The notes below the pieces were generated by a model. That model did no database searches. It saw only the letters and a list, made by a program, of their open reading frames with translations, and was not told the DNA's origin. Position numbers and translations under genes: made by a program. Positions 15,049-21,310 of a DNA stretch of 29,434 nt are shown in pieces. How positions within the stretch are numbered: position 1 is the stretch's first letter; every line of letters starts with the position of its first letter. The DNA is from DASVBJ01 sp036375895 (GTDB lineage Bacteria; Actinomycetota; Actinomycetes; JACCUZ01), in assembly GCA_036375895.1 (NCBI GenBank), contig DASVBJ010000380.1:1-29434 (forward strand), read 5' to 3'.

Positions 15049-16194
15049 ATGACTGACCCTGAGCCCACCTCTGGTCACGGGCCCGCTCGCGGTGACGCGG
15101 ACCGCAGGGGCGCCGGTGTGCCGCAGATCCTGGAGGCGGAGAAGTCGTCGCCCCTGCAGCGGCTGGTGAGGATCATCCTCACGCTGCTGCTGGTCTACCT
15201 CATCTTCGGCGTCCTGATCCCAAGCTTCGCCTCGTACGAGGAGGTGTGGGACGCCCTCACCTCGTTGACGCCGAGGGCCGTGCTGGTCCTGGCTCTCCTG
15301 ACGGTCGGCGTCGAGTCCTGCAAGGCAGGGTCGTACGCGCTGCTGATTGCCGGCCTGGGCTTCTGGCGGGCCTTCCTCGCCCAGGAGTCGGCGGCCGTCG
15401 TCTCGAACACCGTGCCCGGACCGTCAGGAACCGCGGCGCGCTACCTGACCTATCGGAAGTACGGGATCAGCTCCGAGGACTTCGGCACGTCGTACGTCGT
15501 GAACAGTGCCGTCAGCAACGCCGTCCCGCTGGTCATGCCGTGCTTCGGGCTGGCGCTGCTGTCCCTGCAGCGTGACATTCCCGGTCGGGTGCTGACCCTG
15601 GCGCTGATCGGTCTCGCTGTCTCGGTTGTCGCGTTCGTCCTGGCCGTGGTGATCGTCCGCAGCGAGCGCAACGCGTACCGCCTCGGTGAGTGGTTCGGTC
15701 GGCTCCTCAACTGGGCGCGGGGCCTGGTCCGCAGGCCGCCCGCGGAGGAGGTCGGCCAGGCGGTCGTCCAGTTCCGCTTCGAGGTGGTCGACACCGTCCG
15801 CTCACGCTGGGCGTCGCTCACCACGGTCGTCGTGCTCCGGGAGGTGCTGACCTACCTCGTGCTGCTGGTCTCCCTGCGGGCGCTCGGAGCCGGCCGCGTG
15901 GAGCTGAGCGCCATCGAGGTGTTCGCCGTCTACACGGTCGTACGGCTGGCCACTCTGATCGAGATCACGCCGGGGAACGTCGGCATCACCGAGGCCCTCT
16001 ACATCAGCGCGTTGACCTGGGCCTCGGAGGGCCGCTCCGAGGACATCATCGTCGCCGGCGTCTTCGTCTTCCGGATGTTCACCTACCTCGGCCCGATCCT
16101 GCTCGGCGGCATCTGCAGCGTCGTGCTCTCGCGGATGTTCCGGCGCGGCACGGCTGTCGTCGCGGCTGGCGAGACGGCCGATCGAGGAGGCTGA
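15049..16194 (+). CDS. Flippase-like membrane protein (lysylphosphatidylglycerol synthase TM / YbhN family)
   Basis: 381 residues with about eight hydrophobic segments. A polar N-terminal tail (1-35) precedes helix 1 (RIILTLLLVYLIFGVLIP). The family pattern is seen in the middle: EVWDALTSLTPRAVLVLALLTVG, a helix carrying a glutamate-lysine (ESCKAG), and NTVPGPSGTAARYLTYR, followed near the C-terminus by the conserved ITPGNVGITEAL. These are features of the UPF0104/LPG_synthase_TM family, some members of which move lipids or lipid-linked sugars; the substrate here is unknown. No C-terminal synthase domain is present. Start ATG 15049 has GGAG at 10 bp; GTG 15031 or ATG 15040 are alternatives. 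Divergent from GH15. Confidence 0.87.
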   Translation: MTDPEPTSGHGPARGDADRRGAGVPQILEAEKSSPLQRLVRIILTLLLVYLIFGVLIPSFASYEEVWDALTSLTPRAVLVLALLTVGVESCKAGSYALLIAGLGFWRAFLAQESAAVVSNTVPGPSGTAARYLTYRKYGISSEDFGTSYVVNSAVSNAVPLVMPCFGLALLSLQRDIPGRVLTLALIGLAVSVVAFVLAVVIVRSERNAYRLGEWFGRLLNWARGLVRRPPAEEVGQAVVQFRFEVVDTVRSRWASLTTVVVLREVLTYLVLLVSLRALGAGRVELSAIEVFAVYTVVRLATLIEITPGNVGITEALYISALTWASEGRSEDIIVAGVFVFRMFTYLGPILLGGICSVVLSRMFRRGTAVVAAGETADRGG

Positions 16195-16320
16195 ACCGAG
16201 CCGCGCCTGATCCTGCTCCTCCACCTCCGCCTGGTCGGCGAACTGCTCGAGCCGGACCATGAAAGGCAACAGCGCCAGCAGGACCGGCGGGAGAAGCAGG
16301 ACGAGAGCGATCCAGAGCAT
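15802..16320 (-). CDS. Questionable small membrane protein ORF, antisense to the flippase-like gene
   Basis: The first 30 residues look real: an ATG with GAGGAGGGG just upstream, then a clear membrane helix (LWIALVLLLPPVLLALLPFMV) and an acidic Glu/Gln segment. Past about residue 42 the frame runs antisense inside the flippase-like gene for almost 400 bp, and the predicted residues (Arg, Asp, His, Glu, Gln-rich) look like shadow coding. Two operator-like repeats lie upstream in a divergent layout, which supports a promoter here. The true product may be short, with a stop lost by frameshift, or the whole frame may be spurious. I mark it as a candidate only. Confidence 0.38.
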   Translation of the reverse strand: MLWIALVLLLPPVLLALLPFMVRLEQFADQAEVEEQDQARLGSASSIGRLASRDDSRAAPEHPREHDAADAAEQDRAEVGEHPEDEDAGDDDVLGAALRGPGQRADVEGLGDADVPRRDLDQSGQPYDRVDGEHLDGAQLHAAGSERPQGDQQHEVGQHLPEHDDRGERRPA

Positions 16321-16394
16321 CGTCCCCTCCTCACGCCTGCCCGGCCCGGCACGCCGGTCATCTTCTTCATCCCGCGCTGCTCGGGGTCCGCGCA

Positions 16395-16411
16395 TCACCC
16401 CTACCGGGCGA
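16395..16411. promoter_or_regulatory. Candidate operator, site 11: TCACCC-CTACC-GGGCGA
   Basis: One change in the right half (GGGCGA for GGGTGA). It lies 75 bp upstream of the candidate small membrane ORF at 16320. A lone left half-site TCATCC also occurs at 16367-16372. Confidence 0.42.
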
Positions 16412-16457
16412 GACGACGGCGTGTCCGCGGCGCCGCAGGCTCACGGCGGCCGGCTGC

Positions 16458-16474
16458 TCACCCCTCGGGGGTGA
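16458..16474. promoter_or_regulatory. Candidate operator, site 12: TCACCC-CTCGG-GGGTGA
   Basis: Exact and the most symmetric copy: the arms extend to TCACCCC and GGGGTGA around a 3-base centre. It lies 79 bp upstream of the 491-residue membrane protein gene. Confidence 0.6.
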
Positions 16475-16553
16475 CGCGCATCGCCTCCTGGCCCGGGAGG
16501 GTGGGCAGGTGCGGCGAGCCCGCGCGGGGCGCGGCCCGACCGAGGAGGGCGAA

Positions 16554-18029
16554 ATGACCGAATCCACCAGGCCCGAGTCGCCGACTCCCGCCGGCCAGAG
16601 CGGTGTGCCCGAGCAAAGGGAGACGGGGCCGGCCGCCGCCGATGTCGAGGAGCTGCAGCGCCAGCGAGCAGAGGAGGATGAGCTGCGCCGCCTGCGCGTG
16701 GAGGCGGAGGAGCTGCGGGCACGACTCGCGGATCGCGAGCGCAGGCGGCACCGGAGGATGGTCGCGCGCCGGGTGGTCGCGGCTGTGCTCGTGGTGGTGG
16801 CCGCGTTCGGCACCGCGGCGTCGGTCGTCGGCATCTGGGCGGCGCGCACCACGTTGAACACCGACCGCTGGGTCGCGACGGTGCGGCCGCTGCCGGCCGA
16901 CCCGCAGGTCGCCGAGGCCATGTCCATCTACCTCACCGACGAGGTGTTCCGGGTGCTCGACGTGCGGCAGCGCGTGGCCGAGGCGCTTCCTCCCAAGGCA
17001 GCCTTCGTCGCCGGGCCGGTCACGAACGGGGTGCGCGACTACATCCAGGGCACGGTCGAAGACGTCCTGCAGACCGAGCAGTTCCAGCAGCTGTGGGTGA
17101 ACCTCAACCGGAGGGCTCACGAGCGGATCTTGGCGGTCATCGAGGGGGAGAGCGGCACGGTCCAGGTGCAGGGCGACCGGGTCACGCTGAACCTGCTGCC
17201 CGTGTTCAACAACGTCCTGGCCCTCCTGGAGGACCGGGCCCCGACACTGTTCGGGAAGCCCCTCAACCTGCCCGAGATCACCAACGGCCAGATCCCGCCC
17301 GGGTTGGAGACACGCATCGAGACCGCCCTGGGCGTCGACCTGCCGTCCAACTTCTCCCGCTTCACGATCTACCGAGGGCAAGAGCTCAATGCGCTTCAGG
17401 ACGCCGTGGCGGCGTTCAAGAAGTACCTGGTGCTTCTCGTCCTGGGCACGCTGGTGGCGCTGGGCCTTGCGCTCTGGGCTTCGCCGTGGCGGCGCCGGAC
17501 CGTCCTGCAGTACGGCGTGTGGCTGTCCGTCGCCGTCCTCACGGTCGCAACGGTCCTGCGAGCCGTGCGCAACCAGATCCTCTCGGACGTGCCGGCCGGG
17601 GCCTTCCAGGATGGCGCCGCGGCGGCCTCGCGCATCATCTTCAGCACGTTGCGCGAACGGGCCAACCAGCTGGTGTGGCTGGGCGTCGTGATCGCTCTCG
17701 TCGCGTACCTCGTCGGTCCCGGCAGAGGCGCGGTGTGGCTGCGCCGGTCGGTGGCGCGCGGCTCGCGTGCAAGCTGGGCCTGGGTGCAGGGTCTGGCCAC
17801 CGGACGCGAGAGCTCCGCCTGGGTCCGCGAGCGGCTCGACGCGCTGCGGATCGGCGGCGTCGTCGTTGCCGGTGTCCTCGCGCTGCTGCTCTCGTCGTGG
17901 ACGTCGTTGCTGGTCCTGCTCGTCCTGCTCGGCGCCTACGAGCTCGCGGTCACACTGGTCGCCCGGCCCCAGGCCGCCATGGTGGAGCAACCCCCCGCCG
18001 CCACGAGCGGCGGCGCGCGCCCGGGCTGA
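16554..18029 (+). CDS. Actinobacterial integral membrane protein, function unknown
   Basis: 491 residues. A polar N-terminal tail, a charged coiled-coil stretch (about 30-68, Glu/Arg-rich with VEELQRQRAEEDELRRLR), a first membrane helix (71-95), a large probably extracellular domain (about 96-285; it contains TTLNTDRWVATVRPLPADP and a NLLPVFNNVL segment), then four or five more helices (about 287-308, 318-338, 372-390 and 430-475). This layout is found in uncharacterised actinobacterial membrane proteins; I recognise the type but no function. The start at 16554 is chosen because GGAGGG lies 6 bp upstream; an upstream GTG at 16509 is less likely. The next gene starts 4 bp after its stop, so the two form a unit under operator site 12. 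Confidence 0.85.
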   Translation: MTESTRPESPTPAGQSGVPEQRETGPAAADVEELQRQRAEEDELRRLRVEAEELRARLADRERRRHRRMVARRVVAAVLVVVAAFGTAASVVGIWAARTTLNTDRWVATVRPLPADPQVAEAMSIYLTDEVFRVLDVRQRVAEALPPKAAFVAGPVTNGVRDYIQGTVEDVLQTEQFQQLWVNLNRRAHERILAVIEGESGTVQVQGDRVTLNLLPVFNNVLALLEDRAPTLFGKPLNLPEITNGQIPPGLETRIETALGVDLPSNFSRFTIYRGQELNALQDAVAAFKKYLVLLVLGTLVALGLALWASPWRRRTVLQYGVWLSVAVLTVATVLRAVRNQILSDVPAGAFQDGAAAASRIIFSTLRERANQLVWLGVVIALVAYLVGPGRGAVWLRRSVARGSRASWAWVQGLATGRESSAWVRERLDALRIGGVVVAGVLALLLSSWTSLLVLLVLLGAYELAVTLVARPQAAMVEQPPAATSGGARPG

Positions 18030-18033
18030 GACG

Positions 18034-18594
18034 GTGCCGAGCGCCGAACGGGCCCGCGAGTGGGCGCTGCGGCCGTGGCTGTTCGCGCACGTGCTGCGCG
18101 GTCACCACGCACCCAGCCGGCACCGCGACGGTCGCAGGACTGCCCGGAGCCTGTACGGCGCCATCATCGTGCTTGCCGTGCTCATCACCGCGGAGGGGCA
18201 CGCGGACGGTCCGTTCGCGGCCGCCGTCGGACTTGCCGTCACGGTGGCGGTGGTGCTCGGCATGGAGACGTACGCCGATGTGATCGGCCAGGAGATCGCC
18301 CTCCACCGGCCGTTGACCCCAGCCGAACGCACCGAGGCCTTTCGTAGCCTCCTCGTCGTGACCGGTTCAGCCGAGGCGCCGCTGCTGTTCCTCGTACTCG
18401 CCGGAGTGGGGCTGATCTCGGAAGATCTCGCGTTCACGCTGGCCAAGACCGCCACGGTGGCACTGCTGTTCGCCTACGGGTTTCTCGCGCGGCGGCTGGC
18501 CGGGCGCGGAGTCCGCGAGGCAGCTCGCACCGGGCTCACGGTCGCCGGCATCGGGCTGCTGCTCGCGGTCGGCAAGGGCTACGTCCACTTCTGA
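18034..18594 (+). CDS. Uncharacterised multi-pass membrane protein
   Basis: 186 residues with about five hydrophobic segments (roughly 40-54, 59-78, 107-127, 130-152 and 165-183). A basic N-terminal part (HVLRGHHAPSRHRDGRRTARS) precedes the first helix. A loop reading IGQEIALHRPLTPAERTEAFRSLLV lies between helices 2 and 3. I do not recognise a named family. The GTG at 18034 has no good ribosome-binding site but follows the previous stop by 4 bp, so translation may be coupled to the upstream membrane gene; a paired function is suggested by this. It converges on the RDD gene with 12 bp between stops. Confidence 0.75.
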   Translation: MPSAERAREWALRPWLFAHVLRGHHAPSRHRDGRRTARSLYGAIIVLAVLITAEGHADGPFAAAVGLAVTVAVVLGMETYADVIGQEIALHRPLTPAERTEAFRSLLVVTGSAEAPLLFLVLAGVGLISEDLAFTLAKTATVALLFAYGFLARRLAGRGVREAARTGLTVAGIGLLLAVGKGYVHF

Positions 18595-18606
18595 CGCAGG
18601 GAGACC

Positions 18607-19209
18607 CTAGGAAGGCACGGCCTCGGCGGCCTCCCGCCAGTCGTAGACCACGGAGGTGCGCAGCACCACGTCCTGCAACGAGCGGTTCTCCCGGCTCACA
18701 GCCACCCACAGGAGACCGACCGGGAAGAAGGCGCAGGCGACGGCGCGCACGAAGGCGCCTCCCCAGTTGAGCCGCCGACCGCGGAAGTTGACAACCCGCA
18801 GACCCATCACGTGGTCGCCGTAGGTGCGCCCGGTCGTCGCCCACGACGCGGTGAGGTAGACGGTGAGCATGCCCAGGAAGCCCGCCAGTGCGAAGACCGC
18901 CGCGAGATCCGGGAAGGAGAACGTCTGGGGCGAGAGCAGGAACTGCACCGCCACGATCCCCAGGTAGGTGCCGGTGAGCAGCACGACCACGACGACGGCG
19001 TCGATCAGGGCCGCCGCGCTGCGGCTGACGAGACCCGCCCGGCGCCCCTGGTAGGCCCGCGCTCGCGGCGGGATCGCGACCCGAGGCTCTTCCCGGGGGC
19101 TGCTCTCGGGGGCGACAGCTGGTCCGGGCTCGCCGGCTCGTGGCGGCGGCACTGGTCGTAGCGGCCGTGGTGCCGGTGCCGGCTCGTCGTGCGGCTCGAT
19201 GGTGTTCAC
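18607..19209 (-). CDS. RDD family membrane protein
   Basis: 200 residues. A Pro/Arg-rich N-terminal tail (1-55) is followed by the RDD domain: RAGLVSRSAAALIDAVVVVVL (helix 1 with the Arg and Asp that name the family), helix 2 at about 100-122, then GRTYGDHVMGLRVV, a hallmark, and helix 3 at about 142-160 followed by SLQDVVLRTSVVYDW. RDD proteins are thought to act in ion or solute transport or envelope maintenance. The GTG start overlaps the stop of the nonapeptide-repeat gene by 4 bp (GTGA). It is the last gene of a four-gene unit whose first two genes encode sugar-active enzymes. Confidence 0.92.
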   Translation of the reverse strand: MNTIEPHDEPAPAPRPLRPVPPPRAGEPGPAVAPESSPREEPRVAIPPRARAYQGRRAGLVSRSAAALIDAVVVVVLLTGTYLGIVAVQFLLSPQTFSFPDLAAVFALAGFLGMLTVYLTASWATTGRTYGDHVMGLRVVNFRGRRLNWGGAFVRAVACAFFPVGLLWVAVSRENRSLQDVVLRTSVVYDWREAAEAVPS

Positions 19210-19823
19210 GGTGCGCCAGCACTCTCCGGTCGCTCCGGCGGGGTTCGGCGCCGTGGCAGCCAGCGGCTCACGGCACGTGCGAGCGCGTCGTCGGCATCGA
19301 GGCTCTGCATCCGCACGCCGCGCACGACCTCCGAGGCCATCGACCCGCTGGACTCCCGGATGATCCCGGGCAGGTCGATGCCCTCGACGACGTAGTCGGC
19401 CAGAGCGATGAGGTCGAGGCGTCGCACGATGGCGTCGAGGTCCAGCCGTGCTGCCACGGCGTCGATGTCCACCCTGCGCAGAATGGGCTCGACCTCGACG
19501 CGCCCCACGATGCGGTCGAGGTCGAGGCGGTCGACCACGCGTTCGAGATCAACCCGATCCACGATCCGGTCGAGGTCGACGCGCTCCACGACCTGGTCGA
19601 TGTCGACGCGCTCGACGATCCGTCCCACGTCGATGTCCTCCGCGATGGCGTCGAGATCGACCCGCTCGCGGACGAGCGCCGTGAGGTCGAGCTCGTCGAG
19701 CACGGTGCGGACCACGCCAGGCCCCCATGCGCGCAGCGCGCGGTCGATCACGGCGGTCACCGTCCTCCGGGCGCGGGCGGCTTCGCCTGCGAGCGGCTTG
19801 AGGAGGAGGCCGGCGACGTTCAA
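19206..19823 (-). CDS. Nonapeptide-repeat protein, function unknown
   Basis: 205 residues. The central part (residues 55-144) is ten uninterrupted 9-residue repeats with the pattern (V/L/I)-(D/E)-(L/I/V)-x-x-(I/V/L)-(V/A/L)-x-(R/D/Y); degenerate copies flank it at about 45 and 149. The hydrophobic N-terminus (VAGLLLKPLAG) and a basic C-terminal tail (SRWLPRRRTPPERPE) frame it. Similar Val-Asp-rich repeat proteins sit beside RDD genes in other actinobacteria, so a membrane-linked structural role is plausible; none is established. Repeat period 9 is not that of a normal coiled coil. The TTG start is inferred because it overlaps the stop of the GH13 gene by 4 bp (TTGA) and the product reads through the family body; translation is probably coupled. 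Confidence 0.85.
   Translation of the reverse strand: MNVAGLLLKPLAGEAARARRTVTAVIDRALRAWGPGVVRTVLDELDLTALVRERVDLDAIAEDIDVGRIVERVDIDQVVERVDLDRIVDRVDLERVVDRLDLDRIVGRVEVEPILRRVDIDAVAARLDLDAIVRRLDLIALADYVVEGIDLPGIIRESSGSMASEVVRGVRMQSLDADDALARAVSRWLPRRRTPPERPESAGAP
19392..19661. repeat. Ten 27-bp degenerate tandem repeats
   Basis: Coding repeats of the nonapeptide-repeat protein. Each unit holds a GTCGAGGTCGACGCG-like core on the plus strand, with enough drift to show old duplication. Confidence 0.8.
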
Positions 19824-21310
19824 CTAGCCCTCGGCTCCGGCTCGACGGCCAGCACGTGGAAGCCCCACGCCGGCAGGTCGACGTAGAGCCCTGGCGCGAC
19901 CAGCTCGTCCCCGTCACGGTCGAAGGTGTCGTCTGCCACCAGGTCGTGCAGCCTCCAGTACCTGCCGCGCAGCGGTGCCCACGGCATCGGCACGCGGCCC
20001 TGTGCGGGGTGGCCGGAGAGGTTCACGACCACCACGTGGTGCGGCACGCCCTCGTGCCAGGCCCACGCGACGAGGCCGCCGTACGACGGGTTGTCCGGCC
20101 ACCCACCGCATTCGAGCAGCGACCAGTCGCCATCGCGCAGCCCGGCGCCGCCGACGGCCGAGAGCAGTCGCTGGTGGAACTCGAGCAGCTCATGGTCGAC
20201 GTCCTCGACCGGACGACGTCCGAGGAAGACCGGGAGATGCACCCTTCGTCCGGTGAGCTCCCCGTCGTGCCAGAGAGTGGCGCCCGGCAGGGTGGCGACG
20301 ACGACCGCTGCTGCCCGGTCCTTGCCGGGAGGGAACACCGACGCTGCACGCGGCTCGTCGTGGTTCTCGATGAACCGGACCAGGCGGCGCTGGTAGTCCA
20401 GGCCCGCGGTCAGGTGCAGCCGGACGCCATCGGCGTCACCGTCGACGAGCCGGTCGTAGAGACGCTTGTCGTAGCAGAAGTCGAAGCCCTGCTGCTGGAG
20501 AGTCCACTCCATCTCCCAGTAGGCCTCGGCGATCAGCACGAGATCGGGGTGCCGGCTGCGTACGCGACCGATCACGGCAGGCCAGAACTCCTCGGCCGGC
20601 GGTGCACCGACGTACGCGCCCCACGTCTTCCCGAACACGTCGTTCGTGAGCAGCATCGCCATGTCGCAGCGCACGCCGTCGCACTGCTCGCCGATGGCCC
20701 GGAGCACGTCGCCGGTCGCGTCCCGCATCGCCGGGCTGAACGCGTCCAGCTGCACGACGTCGGGCCACGCCGGGAAGTAGGGGTCGCGGCCGTGGGCGAG
20801 CACCCGGCCACCGACCTCGAGCCAGGAGGCCGGTGCCGCCGCCAGGTCGTCCCGGGTCCCCTGGACGAAGATCTCCGGACGCTCGGTGACGGCCGGGTTG
20901 TCGGGAGCGACGTGGTTCGGGACGTAGTCCAGCACGAGCTTGAGGCCACGACGGGCGAGCTCGGCCCGCGCGGCAGCGAGGCCACGCGGGCCACCGAGCC
21001 GTTCGTCGGCCACGTATCGCCGCACGCAGTAAGGGGAGCCGACGATGTCGCCGTCCTCGAGGTCCGGCAGCGCGGCGTGGAATGACTGCTGCAGCTCGTC
21101 GTTCGCCCGGGCGATCGCCAGGCCGGCCGGGCTGCGCTCCCAGACACCCATGAGCCACACGGCGTCGATGCCCGGAGGCACGGTGTCGTCCCACTCCTGG
21201 GCGGTGACGTCCTCCAGCGTGACCGGTGCCCCGCGCCGTTCGCTCAGCTGCTGCAGCCACGGCCAGGTGTCGATCTCGTAGACGACCGGAGCGGACGGCC
21301 AGCCGCTCAT
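19820..21310 (-). CDS. Glycoside hydrolase family 13 (alpha-amylase type) enzyme
   Basis: 496 residues, no signal peptide, cytoplasmic. The four GH13 regions are present in order: DYVPNH (128-133), GVRCD with the nucleophile Asp 216, the acid/base Glu 262 in LIAEAYW, and ENHDEPR with Asp 318. The first residues, YEIDTWPWLQQLSERRG, are unlike secreted amylases and resemble a subgroup of actinobacterial alpha-amylase family proteins of unknown substrate. A C-terminal beta domain (about 400-490) follows the barrel. Its ATG overlaps the GH63-like gene by 4 bp (ATGA) and its stop overlaps the nonapeptide gene, so four genes form one translation-coupled unit. Likely acts on an alpha-glucoside or short glucan, with the neighbouring glucosidase. 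Confidence 0.92.
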   Translation of the reverse strand: MSGWPSAPVVYEIDTWPWLQQLSERRGAPVTLEDVTAQEWDDTVPPGIDAVWLMGVWERSPAGLAIARANDELQQSFHAALPDLEDGDIVGSPYCVRRYVADERLGGPRGLAAARAELARRGLKLVLDYVPNHVAPDNPAVTERPEIFVQGTRDDLAAAPASWLEVGGRVLAHGRDPYFPAWPDVVQLDAFSPAMRDATGDVLRAIGEQCDGVRCDMAMLLTNDVFGKTWGAYVGAPPAEEFWPAVIGRVRSRHPDLVLIAEAYWEMEWTLQQQGFDFCYDKRLYDRLVDGDADGVRLHLTAGLDYQRRLVRFIENHDEPRAASVFPPGKDRAAAVVVATLPGATLWHDGELTGRRVHLPVFLGRRPVEDVDHELLEFHQRLLSAVGGAGLRDGDWSLLECGGWPDNPSYGGLVAWAWHEGVPHHVVVVNLSGHPAQGRVPMPWAPLRGRYWRLHDLVADDTFDRDGDELVAPGLYVDLPAWGFHVLAVEPEPRAS

